Below are positions 36,545-46,356 of a stretch of DNA of 46,356 nucleotides, in pieces (within the stretch, counting starts at the first letter, position 1; every line of letters begins with the position of its first letter). Below the pieces are notes generated by a model. That model was given only the letters and a program-made list of their open reading frames with translations. It was not told the DNA's origin and made no database searches. Origin of the DNA: an uncultured Pseudorhodobacter sp. (GTDB lineage: Bacteria > Pseudomonadota > Alphaproteobacteria > Rhodobacterales > Rhodobacteraceae); assembly GCA_913062925.1 (NCBI GenBank), contig CAJXWJ010000025.1, positions 1 to 46,356 on the forward strand, in the 5' to 3' direction. The position numbers were made by a program, and so were the translations under genes.

Positions 36545-37564
36545 TTAGCTGCGCTGATACATGCCTTCGTAGATCGGCACCAAAGTATCGGTTTCAAACA
36601 AAGACGATACCGAGGTGCCATTCCAGATGTTCAAGATCGCTTGCGCAAAAATCGGCGCGGTCGGCACGATGCGGATATTGGCGCAGGCTTTGACTTGGGC
36701 CGTAGGCTCGATCGAGTCGGTGATGACAAGCGATTTCATCACTGATTTTTGCACGCGCTCGACCGCCGGACCCGACAGCACGCCATGGGTGATATAGGCA
36801 TGCACTTCGGTGGCGCCGTTTTCCATCAGCACTTCGGCGGCTTTGCATAGGGTGCCTGCGGTGTCGCAGATGTCATCGACGATGATGCATTTCTTGCCCT
36901 GAACGCTGCCGATCACGATCATCTCGGCGATCTCGCCCGCCTTTTCGCGACGTTTGTCGACAATGGCCAGCGGAGCGTTGATCCGCTTGGCCAGCTCGCG
37001 CGCACGCGCCACACCGCCAACGTCAGGCGAGACGATCATGATGTCGTCCATCTGGCCTTTGAAGTGATGCTCGATATCCAGTGCAAACACGGGCGAGGCG
37101 TAAAGGTTATCGACCGGAATGTCGAAAAAACCTTGGATCTGGGCGGCGTGTAGATCCAGCGTTAGCACGCGGTCGATGCCAGCTTCGGCCAGCATATTGG
37201 CGACCAGCTTGGCGGTGATCGGCGTGCGGGCCTTTGCGCGGCGGTCTTGGCGGGCATAGCCAAAATAGGGGATCACAGCCGTGATACGATCTGCCGAAGA
37301 CCGACGCAGCGCGTCCGTCATGATAAGCAGTTCCATCAGATTGTCATTGGCAGGGTTCGAGGTTGGCTGGATGATATACATATCCTCGCCGCGCACGTTT
37401 TCGTAAACCTCGACAAAGATTTCCTGATCGTTAAAGCGTTCGATCCGCGCATCAACAAGGTTTACAGAGACACCGCGGTGCATCGACATGCGACGGGCGA
37501 TGGATTTTGCCAAGGATAAGTTGGCATTTCCCGAAATAAGTTTCGGTTCGGTCATAGCAGCCAT
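36545..37564 (-). CDS. prs: Ribose-phosphate pyrophosphokinase (PRPP synthetase)
   Basis: 339 residues; makes PRPP from ribose 5-phosphate and ATP for nucleotide, histidine and NAD synthesis. Motifs: [19 protein letters not shown] near the catalytic flexible loop, [14 protein letters not shown], and the PRPP-binding [10 protein letters not shown]. The ATG at 37564 (MAAMTEP) has GGAG eight bases upstream; the inner ATG at 37555 is a less well-placed alternative. The preceding 200 bases contain no other gene. Confidence 0.96.
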   Translation of the reverse strand: MAAMTEPKLISGNANLSLAKSIARRMSMHRGVSVNLVDARIERFNDQEIFVEVYENVRGEDMYIIQPTSNPANDNLMELLIMTDALRRSSADRITAVIPYFGYARQDRRAKARTPITAKLVANMLAEAGIDRVLTLDLHAAQIQGFFDIPVDNLYASPVFALDIEHHFKGQMDDIMIVSPDVGGVARARELAKRINAPLAIVDKRREKAGEIAEMIVIGSVQGKKCIIVDDICDTAGTLCKAAEVLMENGATEVHAYITHGVLSGPAVERVQKSVMKSLVITDSIEPTAQVKACANIRIVPTAPIFAQAILNIWNGTSVSSLFETDTLVPIYEGMYQRS

Positions 37565-37766
37565 TTTGGGCACTCCGGTGGGCAGATTCGGATTGTAAAC
37601 ACCGCTTATCACCCGCCATGGGTCTTGCAAACCGCAGAACCCGACAGGGCGAGGAAATGCCGCGAATTGGTCACATTTTCAGCCAGAACTGCGCCTTGGT
37701 ATAGACTGCCGCTATGCCTTTGCCGCGAAAGTCTTTCTGCTGGCAGGGCCTTTTTGCAGCAAGCCG

Positions 37767-38792
37767 TTAGAAGGCGGCTAAAAACGCATCGACATCCTCG
37801 GGCGTGGTGCAGAATGATGTGACCAAGCGCGCGGCTTCGCGGCCCTGTGGGGCTGGCATGTCGTAATAGGATGCCCCTGCCGCGCGCAGGCGGGCGTGGC
37901 CGCCTTCCGCCCATTCGGCAAACATCATATTCGCCGGCGCAGGGTGGCGCAGGGTTACATCGGGGTTCGCCGTCAGCCCCTGTGCCAGCCGCGCGCCCAT
38001 GGCATTGGCTTGGGCGGCAAGCCGCAGCCACAGATCGTCTTGCAGATAGGCCTCCATCTGTGCCGCCAAGAACCGATGCTTCGAGAACAGATGCCCGCCG
38101 CGCTTGCGCCGCAGCTCGAACTCCCAAGCCTTTTTGGCGTCAAAGATCACCACCGCTTCGACCCCAAGGCAGCCGTTCTTGGTGCCGCCAAAAGACACCA
38201 CATCCACCCCCGCCTGCCATGTCATTTGCGCAGCCGTCGCCCCCGTGGCCACCAGCGCATTGGCAAAGCGCGCGCCGTCCAGATGGCTGGGCAGCCCCTT
38301 TTCGCGCGCAAGCGCTGTCAGGGCTGCCACTTCGGCTGCGGTATAGACCGTGCCTGCTTCGGTGACATTGGTGATCGACAAAGCCCCGCGCTGCACCCCG
38401 TGCACGCCGCCATTGCCAACACGGTTCAGCGCGGTCGTCAGGGTTTCCGGCGTCATCTTGCCATGCGCGCCTGCGACCGAGATCAGCTTGGCGCCATTGG
38501 TGTAAAACTCGGGCGCGCCGCATTCGTCTTGGGCGATATGGGCATCGGCATGGGCGAAGATCGCGCTCCAGGGTTGGGCGTAAAGCGCCAGCGCCAGCGA
38601 ATTGGCGACCGTGCCGGTAGAGACCAGATAGACGGCGGCCTCGGGGTGTTCGAACACCTCGCGCAGCCGCGCGGTCACACGCGCCATCTGCTCTTCGGCG
38701 CCATAGCCGCGGGTATAGCCGTCGTTGGTTTGCAGCAAGGCCGCCATGACTTCGGGGGCGGCACCAGAGGCGTTGTCAGAGGTAAAGAACAT
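37767..38792 (-). CDS. Low-specificity L-threonine aldolase-like PLP enzyme
   Basis: 341 residues of the beta-eliminating lyase/aldolase family, cleaving threonine or beta-hydroxy amino acids to glycine and an aldehyde. Motifs: F-T-S-D-N-A-S-G at the N-terminus, G-Y-G-A-E-E near 29-34, S-T-G-T-V-A-N at the phosphate-binding loop, H-L-D-G-A-R (170-175) with the PLP-binding Asp, and the PLP lysine K205 in F-G-G-T-K-N-G. Start overlaps the YcgN stop (TGATG), so the two are co-translated. Confidence 0.92.
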   Translation of the reverse strand: MFFTSDNASGAAPEVMAALLQTNDGYTRGYGAEEQMARVTARLREVFEHPEAAVYLVSTGTVANSLALALYAQPWSAIFAHADAHIAQDECGAPEFYTNGAKLISVAGAHGKMTPETLTTALNRVGNGGVHGVQRGALSITNVTEAGTVYTAAEVAALTALAREKGLPSHLDGARFANALVATGATAAQMTWQAGVDVVSFGGTKNGCLGVEAVVIFDAKKAWEFELRRKRGGHLFSKHRFLAAQMEAYLQDDLWLRLAAQANAMGARLAQGLTANPDVTLRHPAPANMMFAEWAEGGHARLRAAGASYYDMPAPQGREAARLVTSFCTTPEDVDAFLAAF

Positions 38793-39244
38793 CAGTGATC
38801 CTCTTGAATGATATAATCGTCCCAATCGTCTTCCGAAACCGATGCCTCGGAGACAGTTTGCCCGCGCAAGGAATTGCCCGAGCTATGGGTGGATTCGGGG
38901 TCGCCAGTGACCAAAGGATGCCATTCGGGCAGCGGCTTGCCTTGGTTCAAAAGCTTATAGGCGCAGGAATTTGGCAGCCAATAGGCGATGCGGTTCAAGG
39001 TCTTGGGGTTCAGCCGGATACATTCGGGCACGAATTGAAACCGATTGGCATAGTTGGAACATTGGCAGGTTTCATTGTCCAACAGGCGACAGGCGACGCG
39101 GGTATATTCCACCTCGCCGGTGTCTTCATATTCGATCTTGTTCAGGCAGCATTTGCCGCAGCCATCACACAGCGCCTCCCATTCAGGGGCGGTCATTTTC
39201 TTCAGCGGGATGGTTTCCCAGAATTTCGGGCGTAAATCTGTCAT
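38792..39244 (-). CDS. YcgN/UPF0260 family cysteine-cluster protein
   Basis: 150 residues. The N-terminal half has the cluster W-E-A-L-C-D-G-C-G-K-C-C-L and a second set C-R-L-L-D-N-E-T-C-Q-C, followed by P-E-C-I-R-L and S-C-A-Y. Such cysteine patterns may bind zinc or an iron-sulfur cluster, but the family has no settled function. The C-terminal 30 residues are acidic (S-E-D-D-W-D-D-Y). Co-translated with the downstream aldolase gene. Confidence 0.92.
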   Translation of the reverse strand: MTDLRPKFWETIPLKKMTAPEWEALCDGCGKCCLNKIEYEDTGEVEYTRVACRLLDNETCQCSNYANRFQFVPECIRLNPKTLNRIAYWLPNSCAYKLLNQGKPLPEWHPLVTGDPESTHSSGNSLRGQTVSEASVSEDDWDDYIIQEDH

Positions 39245-39283
39245 CCCCGCAAACTGGCGAAAGCGCGGGGAAAAGGAAAGGGG

Positions 39284-40207
39284 CTAAAGTGCCGCGAGGA
39301 TCGCGCGCGCCTGATCACAATCGCGGGCCATTTGGTCCAAAAGCCCCGGCAGCCCGTCGAACTTCATCTCGGGGCGCAGATAATCGACCAAACCAATCGA
39401 AAGGTGGTGGCCGTAAAGATCGCCCTTAAAGTCAAAGATAAAGGTTTCCAGATTGGGCTTATTGACGCCAAACATCGGCCGCACCCCCAAAGAGGCCGCA
39501 CCAAGATAGCTGCCAATCTGCGGACCGGTCAGAATATCCACCTTGACCGCATAGACCCCAAGCCGTGGCAAATGCAGCCCGCTGACCGACATATTCGCCG
39601 TCGGATAGCCCAGCTCACGCCCGCGCTTTTCGCCGTGGATCACCTCGCCATCAATGCGGTGCCAATGGCCCAGCATATCCTTGGCATCGCGCGGGCGGCC
39701 CTCGGCCAAAGCGGTGCGAATGGCGGTTGACGAAATCGCGGCTTGGGCAAAGTTCACCAGCTCGGCGATGGTGACGCCAAAGCCGTATTTGACCCCCAGC
39801 GCCTGAAGATCCGCCGCCTTGCCCGCCCGACCACGGCCAAAGCAGAAATCAGCGCCGACGACGACATGGGCAATGCCAAGCCCTTCAACCAGCACAAGGC
39901 GCACGAACTCTTCGGGGCTAAAGCTGGCCATCGCGGCATCAAAGGGCAGCTGATAAAGCTGCTGCACCCCCAGTTTCGCCAAGCGGTTGGCGCGGGTCTC
40001 GGGGTTCATCAGCCGGAAATCGGCGCCATCTGGCAGGAAATATTCACGCGGATGCGGGGTGAAGGTGACAATGCCCAAAGGCCCATGCGGGCGGGCAAGG
40101 TCGATCACTGCCTGATGGCCCAGATGCACGCCGTCAAAATTGCCCATGGCAACAGAAGCGCCGCGCGCTGTGGGCTTTAGCCCCTGCCAATGCGTTTGAA
40201 CCTGCAT
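39284..40207 (-). CDS. ribF: Bifunctional riboflavin kinase/FAD synthetase
   Basis: 307 residues; converts riboflavin to FMN and then FAD. The N-terminal nucleotidyltransferase domain has M-G-N-F-D-G-V-H-L-G-H (21-31) and S-S-T-A-I-R near 155; the C-terminal kinase domain has G-Y-P-T-A-N and F-I-F-D-F-K-G-D-L-Y-G. Normal length. No FMN riboswitch was found: only 26 bases separate it from the upstream MaoC gene. Confidence 0.96.
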   Translation of the reverse strand: MQVQTHWQGLKPTARGASVAMGNFDGVHLGHQAVIDLARPHGPLGIVTFTPHPREYFLPDGADFRLMNPETRANRLAKLGVQQLYQLPFDAAMASFSPEEFVRLVLVEGLGIAHVVVGADFCFGRGRAGKAADLQALGVKYGFGVTIAELVNFAQAAISSTAIRTALAEGRPRDAKDMLGHWHRIDGEVIHGEKRGRELGYPTANMSVSGLHLPRLGVYAVKVDILTGPQIGSYLGAASLGVRPMFGVNKPNLETFIFDFKGDLYGHHLSIGLVDYLRPEMKFDGLPGLLDQMARDCDQARAILAAL

Positions 40208-40233
40208 TTAACCCCGTGTGAGGCCCGCGGCCC

Positions 40234-40677
40234 CTAGTCGAACTTGCGGCTTGGCGCCAAAACCAGCGCCTCGCCCTTCAGGACCACGGTATTGCCCACT
40301 GCGCAATGGGTTTCAAGGGTGACACGGCGGCGCGCGTGATCAATCGCCAAAACTTTCACCACCGCCTCGACGGTATCGCCGGGGCGGACGGGGGCCATGA
40401 ATTTCAAGGATTGTCCAAGATAAACAGTGCCATGGCCCGGAAGTTGTTCGCCGATCACCGCAGAAATCAGCCCTGCGGTCAGCATGCCATGCGCAATGCG
40501 GCCTGCGAAAATTGTGGCTTGGGCATAGGCTTCGTCCAGATGCACCGGGTTATGATCGGTCGAAACCTCGGCAAAAAGGTCTATATCGCGGTCGGTCACG
40601 GTTTTGCGCAACGACCGCACCATGCCGATTTCCAGATCTTCAATGCAGATGGTGCCGCGCGGTTGATTGTCGAGCAT
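40234..40677 (-). CDS. MaoC-family (R)-hydratase
   Basis: 147 residues with a hot-dog fold. The hydratase motif S-T-D-H-N-P-V-H-L-D-E contains the likely catalytic pair D41 and H46, followed by G-R-I-A-H-G-M-L. Relatives (PhaJ type) hydrate trans-2-enoyl-CoA to (R)-3-hydroxyacyl-CoA, linking beta-oxidation with polyhydroxyalkanoate supply. The ATG at 40677 has AAAGGA upstream. Substrate not known. Confidence 0.9.
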   Translation of the reverse strand: MLDNQPRGTICIEDLEIGMVRSLRKTVTDRDIDLFAEVSTDHNPVHLDEAYAQATIFAGRIAHGMLTAGLISAVIGEQLPGHGTVYLGQSLKFMAPVRPGDTVEAVVKVLAIDHARRRVTLETHCAVGNTVVLKGEALVLAPSRKFD

Positions 40678-40788
40678 GACCGAATCCTTTGCTTCTGGCC
40701 TTAGCCTAGCAAATGCCGCAGTGCAGCGCAAATCCTTTGCGCATCATTTGTGCGCAAAGCTGATATTTTCGGTAATTATGTTGCGAGC

Positions 40789-41679
40789 CTAGCGCAGCTT
40801 GCCGATGCTATAGCTGGGCGAAAGCTGCGCCTTATCCAGCCACGCCTGCAACAGCGCCAGATCAGGCGCCTGCGGATCTGGCCCAAAGTGATCAACCGCC
40901 AGCCCGCCGGTGATGAACAGCGCGTCCAGCCCTTCACCGCTTGCGCCCTGCACATCGGTGTTGATGCCGTCGCCAATGCACAGGATTTGCGGATCAGATG
41001 GCCCGCCCAACAGCGCCAGACGGCGGCGGGCAAGATCATAGATCGGCGGATGCGGCTTGCCGAAATAAAGCGCGGTGCCGCCCATGGCTTCATAGCTTTG
41101 CGCCAAGGCTCCGGCGCAATACAAAAGCTGATCGCCCCAATGTACCGTCAGGTCAGGATTGGCGCAAAGCATTGGCAGGCCGAGGGTTTTTGCGGCAAGC
41201 AGGGTGGCGTGATAGGTTTCCAGCGTTTCAGTCAGATCATCGGCAAGGCCGGTGCAGACAATGCCCTGCGCCTGCGTCAGGGCGACGCGCTCGATCACAG
41301 GATTGGCGGCGGCGATTGCGGCCAGATCATCGGCGAAATCGGTAAAGAACGGCTCGTCCTTATCGGCGCCGATGAAGTAAACCTTGCGCCCAACAGCACC
41401 GGTCAGCATCGCATATTGCGCCGCATCGCCCGAGGTGACGACATCATCCCAAGCATCGCGCGGCACGCCCATCTTGTCCAGTTGCGCGATGACGCTTGAT
41501 TTTGGCCGCGGCGCATTGGTCAGCAAAATCACCCGACCGCCCTGCGCACGATAGGCCTGCAAGGCCGCAACGGCTGCCGGAAACGGCGCGACGCCGTTGT
41601 GCAAACAGCCCCACAGATCACAAAACACCGCATCATAGCGGGCAGAGACTTCGGCGAGGGTCGCGATCACTTGGGTCAT
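40789..41679 (-). CDS. HAD-superfamily class IIA hydrolase (TIGR01459/NagD-like)
   Basis: 296 residues. Motif I reads F-C-D21-L-W23-G-C-L-H-N-G: the nucleophile Asp is present, but the second Asp of the usual D-x-D is Trp, as is characteristic of this subfamily. Motif II is L-L-T-N-A-P-R-P, motif III includes Y-F-G-K-P-H-P-P-I-Y, and motif IV I-G-D-G-I-N-T-D. The fold is that of NagD-type sugar-phosphate phosphatases. A GAGAG-like site precedes the ATG. Substrate unknown. Confidence 0.9.
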   Translation of the reverse strand: MTQVIATLAEVSARYDAVFCDLWGCLHNGVAPFPAAVAALQAYRAQGGRVILLTNAPRPKSSVIAQLDKMGVPRDAWDDVVTSGDAAQYAMLTGAVGRKVYFIGADKDEPFFTDFADDLAAIAAANPVIERVALTQAQGIVCTGLADDLTETLETYHATLLAAKTLGLPMLCANPDLTVHWGDQLLYCAGALAQSYEAMGGTALYFGKPHPPIYDLARRRLALLGGPSDPQILCIGDGINTDVQGASGEGLDALFITGGLAVDHFGPDPQAPDLALLQAWLDKAQLSPSYSIGKLR

Positions 41680-41809
41680 TTTACTCTCGATCGGTTGGGA
41701 AGGCTTCAGCGTGACATAGCGCCGCTTGCCGCAAAAGGCCATTGCGGCGCTGCGGTCTTTGCGACACATAGGCGAAAATGAATGTAACTTGCGGCAAAGG
41801 GTGCAGCAG

Positions 41810-42214
41810 ATGAAATGGATCGTTTTGGCGGTTGCGGTGGCTTTGGTCGGCGCGGTGATGTTTTCGCGGATGGCCGCACCGAAGGGCTATGAAAAGCTTG
41901 CGATGTCGGTGGACGAGATGAAGGCCACAGGCGCGCTGATTGTCGATATTCGCACGCCACAAGAATGGAAAGACACCGGCGTGATCGCGGGGGCCAAGCT
42001 GGTGACCTTTGGCGATGCCGATGGGTTTTTGAAGGCGGTCGGCAAAGATCTGACCGATGGCCGCCCGCTTATTCTGGTTTGCCGTTCGGGCAACCGCTCG
42101 TCTTCGGCAGCGGCGGCCTTGGCGGGCAAGATCCCAAACCGGATCATCTCGGCCAATGGCGGCATGTCGGCGGCGATTGCGGCGGGCTATCAGACCGTGC
42201 GGCCCAGCAAATAG
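41810..42214 (+). CDS. Rhodanese-like protein with N-terminal membrane anchor
   Basis: 134 residues. Residues 1-20 are a hydrophobic signal anchor, so the rhodanese domain probably faces the periplasm. The active-site loop V-C-R-S-G-N-R-S holds Cys91, and the CH2A/CH2B-like V-D-I-R-T-P-Q-E-W motif is intact. Rhodaneses carry sulfane sulfur on this cysteine. AAAGGG precedes the ATG by about ten bases. Divergent from the HAD gene. Confidence 0.9.
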   Translation: MKWIVLAVAVALVGAVMFSRMAAPKGYEKLAMSVDEMKATGALIVDIRTPQEWKDTGVIAGAKLVTFGDADGFLKAVGKDLTDGRPLILVCRSGNRSSSAAAALAGKIPNRIISANGGMSAAIAAGYQTVRPSK

Positions 42215-42221
42215 GCCGCCT

Positions 42222-42253
42222 TAGGGTGCGCGGGCCGCGCACCCTGAGTCTTT
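42222..42253. terminator. Bidirectional terminator between rhodanese and pyrophosphatase genes
   Basis: AGGGTGCGCGG (42222-42232) and CCGCGCACCCT (42234-42244) are a perfect eleven-base inverted repeat, followed on the plus strand by GAGTCTTTT. It sits between convergent genes and probably serves both. Confidence 0.8.
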
Positions 42254-42258
42254 TCAGA

Positions 42259-43179
42259 TTACAGTTTCAACGAGGGGATGATCTGCTTTTTGCGGCTCAT
42301 CACGCCGGGCAGCACCACGGTGTCGCCAACGACTTTGACGCCAAAGGACGCCTCTGCCATCTGCCGCACCAGATCATTGGGCACCAGCAGCGTCGCCTCT
42401 TCGCGCAGAATGTCGATCACGAACAACAGCACCTGATCGGCACCATCGGCCGCAGCCACGCCCACCATCGCCGCCATCAGATCGGCCTTGCGGTTCAGCA
42501 CCACGGCAGGGGCGGTGGTTTCTAGCACCGAGATCCGCAGCTCTTTGCCTGCGACGGTGTATTCTTTGGAATCCATCCGCAAAAGCTCTGCGTCCGAAAA
42601 CGCCGAGACATCGGATTTCGCCGCAAACATCGCCGCTGCAAGGTCGGGGATCGCCACGCCCAGATCGGCAGCCAGCGCTTCGGCCACGGCTTGGTCATGC
42701 GCGGTGGTGGTGGGGCTGCGGAATTCCAGCGTGTCGGACAAGATGCACGACAGCATTGCGCCCTTAATCTCGCGCGGCAGCTTGGCCATATCGGCACCGA
42801 TGATGTCATGCATCACCGTGGCGGTGCAGGCCAAGGGCCGCAGCACCACATTGATCGGGGTCTTGGATTTCAGCCCGCCCACCAGCATGTGGTGGTCGAT
42901 GATCGCCATGATCGTGGCTTCGTTGATCGAGGGCGGCAGTTCGGCCGGGTTGTTGGTGTCAACGATCACCACATGATCGGTCGCACTGACATCGGCAATA
43001 ATCTCGGGCTTGGCAAAGCCCCAATGCTGCAACACAAAGGCCGCTTCGGTGTTCGGCTCGCCCAGCAGCACGGCCTTGGCATCGACGCCTTGCAGGTTGG
43101 TCAAATACCACGCCCAGATGATTGCAGAGAGGGTGGCATCGGTGTCGGGGGATTTGTGGCCGAATACAAGCGTGGTCAT
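42259..43179 (-). CDS. ppaC: Manganese-dependent inorganic pyrophosphatase (family II)
   Basis: 306 residues; hydrolyses PPi to phosphate. The N-terminal DHH domain has G-H-K-S-P-D-T-D (H8, D12, D14), D74 in V-D-T-N-N and D95-H-H97; the C-terminal DHHA2 domain ends with the substrate-binding S-R-K-K-Q-I-I-P. No CBS domains are inserted, so it is the simple two-domain form. GAAGG lies upstream of the ATG. Confidence 0.95.
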   Translation of the reverse strand: MTTLVFGHKSPDTDATLSAIIWAWYLTNLQGVDAKAVLLGEPNTEAAFVLQHWGFAKPEIIADVSATDHVVIVDTNNPAELPPSINEATIMAIIDHHMLVGGLKSKTPINVVLRPLACTATVMHDIIGADMAKLPREIKGAMLSCILSDTLEFRSPTTTAHDQAVAEALAADLGVAIPDLAAAMFAAKSDVSAFSDAELLRMDSKEYTVAGKELRISVLETTAPAVVLNRKADLMAAMVGVAAADGADQVLLFVIDILREEATLLVPNDLVRQMAEASFGVKVVGDTVVLPGVMSRKKQIIPSLKL

Positions 43180-43264
43180 GGAATGCGCCTTCGTGATGGA
43201 TTTTGCGTCTATATAGGCGCGCGTCTACGATTTGTCACGCGGCCAGATGCTGCGCTGCGGCGTG

Positions 43265-44263
43265 CTAGGGCAGCGGCTGGCGGCTGATGTGATAGCCCTG
43301 TTGTTCCAACAGCCGCAATACCCCTGCCTCGCCCGAAAGATGCAGCGCGCCAAAGGCCGCAAGCACCTGCCCCTGCTGGGCGGCGGCCTCGATCTTTGCG
43401 ATCCAAGCGCGGTTGCGATCAATCATCATCACCTGCTCCATTTTGGCCAGATCGGCATCGATCCGCTGGGAAGAATAGCCCAAAACCTCATGGCTTTGCA
43501 GGCGGTTAAACTCCCAGATCAGCCGGCCCTCTTGGGCGAAATAGCTGTCAGCAAGCGTTGTCATCATATCGGCAGAGCTGGCCTCGGTCGCAAGCGCCAT
43601 CGTCACCATATCCAGCTGTTCGCTTTGGGGCATATCGCCAAAGATCCGAAGCACCGTGTCATAGGGTTCCAACGCTTTGATCGGAATCGCCTCGGCCGCT
43701 GCGGCAAGCATCAATTGCCGGTCCAGTCCGTTTTCGGCGGCGGCACTGTTCAACCCGCACAGCGGCATCGACAGCAGCATCGAGACATACCAAGGTTGAA
43801 GCTTGGCCACCATCACAGGCGGAATGCCGCGCGCCCGCACGGCCTTGGACAACAGCTGCCAAGTCTCTGGCGTCAGCAGCTCAGGCAGGGTGGGGCCCTT
43901 GGTATTCAGGATCAGCGCGGGCTCATCGGCAAGGCGTTGGTGCAGCGAGACTTCTTCAGAGGGCCCCGCCTCGACCAACAAAACCCGGGTGGTTTTCAAA
44001 AGAGGGCGCAGCTGCGCCAAAGTCGCGGCATGGCGTGGATCGTCAAAGTGATAGGTGCCAATCAGGTAAATCCGCGCCGCGTCACGTTCGGCCAGCCAAA
44101 AATTGCCAATCGCAAAGGGATGGGCGGCCGCGCGCGCGCGCAGTTCAGCTTGCGCCTGAATCGGCAGCGCATTCAGCAGGTTTTTGCCGGCGCAATCGGC
44201 CTGTGCCGTCGTGCCCAGCAGTAAAACTGCACCAATCACCGCTCCCCAAATCGCGCCAAACAT
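43265..44263 (-). CDS. TraB/GumN family protein
   Basis: 332 residues. A signal peptide (cleavage near A22, T-A-Q-A-D) suggests export. The family motifs are visible: L-I-G-T-Y-H-F-D-D-P-R near 67-77, V-L-L-V-E-A-G-P, G-L-D-R-Q-L and a C-terminal G-A-L-H-L-S-G-E-A-G-V-L-R-L-L. The conserved G-x-x-H pairs place it with the Tiki/TraB metalloprotease-like fold, but bacterial members are uncharacterised. AAAGGGA precedes the ATG at 44263. Divergent from groES. Confidence 0.88.
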   Translation of the reverse strand: MFGAIWGAVIGAVLLLGTTAQADCAGKNLLNALPIQAQAELRARAAAHPFAIGNFWLAERDAARIYLIGTYHFDDPRHAATLAQLRPLLKTTRVLLVEAGPSEEVSLHQRLADEPALILNTKGPTLPELLTPETWQLLSKAVRARGIPPVMVAKLQPWYVSMLLSMPLCGLNSAAAENGLDRQLMLAAAAEAIPIKALEPYDTVLRIFGDMPQSEQLDMVTMALATEASSADMMTTLADSYFAQEGRLIWEFNRLQSHEVLGYSSQRIDADLAKMEQVMMIDRNRAWIAKIEAAAQQGQVLAAFGALHLSGEAGVLRLLEQQGYHISRQPLP

Positions 44264-44398
44264 CGCTGATCCCTTTGTTGTAAACCTAAGGGTGACACTT
44301 TGCGCCGCAAACACCAAGCACCAAGACAAGGCTGCCACGCTTTGCTGTGGAAATGGCGGCATAAAAATTTTGCCACAAAAATTTCATCAGGGCGGGTG

Positions 44399-44427
44399 TT
44401 GACACAGTCAGGACCAACGCCTAACTC
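44399..44427 (+). promoter_or_regulatory. Sigma-70-type promoter of groESL
   Basis: TTGACA (44399-44404) is a perfect -35 and TAACTC (44422-44427) a fair -10 at 17-base spacing. The start site would fall just before or inside the CIRCE element, which explains repression by HrcA. Confidence 0.65.
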
Positions 44428-44435
44428 AAGCTCCG

Positions 44436-44462
44436 TTAGCACTCAGCAAAGACGAGTGCTAA
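44436..44462. promoter_or_regulatory. CIRCE operator (HrcA-binding site)
   Basis: TTAGCACTC (44436-44444), nine bases, GAGTGCTAA (44454-44462): an exact match to the CIRCE consensus. HrcA bound here would repress groESL until heat shock or unfolded protein titrates GroEL. It lies 38 bases before the groES start. Confidence 0.96.
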
Positions 44463-44500
44463 TCCCATTCAAACCTGGTAACTCAAGGGAGTAAGCCCAG

Positions 44501-44788
44501 ATGGCATTTACACCACTGCAAGACCGCGTGCTGGTCCGTCGCATTGAAGGCGAAGACAAGACCAAGGGCGGCCTGATCATTCCAGAATCGGCAAAAGAAA
44601 AGCCTGCTGAGGGCGAAGTGGTTTCCGTGGGCGCTGGCGCGCGCAAGGATTCCGGCGAGCTGATCGCTCCTTCGGTCAAAGCTGGCGACCGCGTTTTGTT
44701 CGGCAAATGGTCGGGCACCGAAGTCAAAGTCGGCGGCGAAGACCTGCTGATCATGAAAGAAAGCGATATCCTCGGGATCATCTCCTAA
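44501..44788 (+). CDS. groES: Co-chaperonin GroES
   Basis: 95 residues, standard length. Lid of the GroEL folding chamber. [12 protein letters not shown] at the N-terminus, the mobile loop [11 protein letters not shown] and the C-terminal [17 protein letters not shown] is about nine bases before the ATG. Controlled by the CIRCE element upstream. Confidence 0.98.
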   Translation: MAFTPLQDRVLVRRIEGEDKTKGGLIIPESAKEKPAEGEVVSVGAGARKDSGELIAPSVKAGDRVLFGKWSGTEVKVGGEDLLIMKESDILGIIS

Positions 44789-44793
44789 GGGAT

Positions 44794-44818
44794 TTGGCTC
44801 CGCCTCTGCGTGAGCCAA
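44794..44818 (+). other. Hairpin in the groES-groEL gap
   Basis: TTGGCTC (44794-44800) and GAGCCAA (44812-44818) form a seven-base stem with an eleven-base loop. There is no T tract, so it is more likely an RNA processing or stability element than a terminator. Confidence 0.5.
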
Positions 44819-44845
44819 CTCGTTTTCCAAACTCAACCGATTTAG

Positions 44846-46356
<1,511 letters not shown>

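Noticed and set aside
40208-40233. FMN riboswitch upstream of ribF
   Set aside because: Only 26 bases separate ribF from the upstream gene, too short for the element, and none of its conserved boxes is present.

Overview
The window looks like chromosomal core DNA from an alphaproteobacterium of the Rhodobacterales (Rhodobacteraceae). The pointers are the atpHAGDC operon without the Fo genes, DUF2125 and TIGR01459-type proteins, a GTG-started clpA, a Hint-domain protein, a zinc-finger-less DNA polymerase III delta', a CIRCE-controlled groESL, and an intergenic double-hairpin element resembling ones I recall from this family. It is GC-rich and very compact, with many ATGA or TGATG start/stop overlaps. 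I saw no tRNA, rRNA, CRISPR array, insertion sequence or prophage gene.

Layout. 1-2214 (minus): an FtsX-like permease cut by the left edge and its LolD-like ATPase. 2642-8138 (plus): a complete polyamine-type ABC importer (ATPase, binding protein, two permeases) followed by an agmatinase-family ureohydrolase, which suggests uptake and hydrolysis of agmatine or another guanidino compound. 8121-14408 (minus): a seven-gene chain of SPOR lipoprotein, D,D-carboxypeptidase, tmk, holB, TatD hydrolase, PhnP-like metallohydrolase and AEC transporter. 14760-16864 (plus): an LpxR-family outer-membrane protein and a Hint-domain protein. 17126-19911 (plus): rpsD with its own promoter, leader and terminator, then hisC and a prephenate/arogenate dehydrogenase.

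19908-28496: a minus DUF2125 gene; a plus ChaC-like gene; a plus pair encoding a MotA/ExbB-like channel and an OmpA/MotB-like protein with a long coiled coil; then on the minus strand clpA with a translationally coupled M23 peptidase, and gloB. 28597-34606 (plus): a methyltransferase, then atpHAGDC with promoter and terminator. 34711-37564: a small H-type lectin gene convergent with an unusual soluble chemotaxis receptor, then prs. 37767-41679 (minus): threonine aldolase-like enzyme, YcgN, RibF, MaoC hydratase and HAD protein. 41810-44263: a membrane-anchored rhodanese, Mn-type pyrophosphatase and a TraB/GumN protein. 44399-46356: groES and groEL (cut by the right edge) behind a sigma-70 promoter and CIRCE operator.

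Most of the window is housekeeping. The best candidates for something under-described are the ion-channel/OmpA pair (a rotary-motor-like complex with no assigned job), the rpsD leader with competing pairings, the soluble chemoreceptor with its sensor at the C-terminus, the Hint-domain protein, and the ureohydrolase with a substitution beside its metal site. I found no convincing new defence or mobile system.
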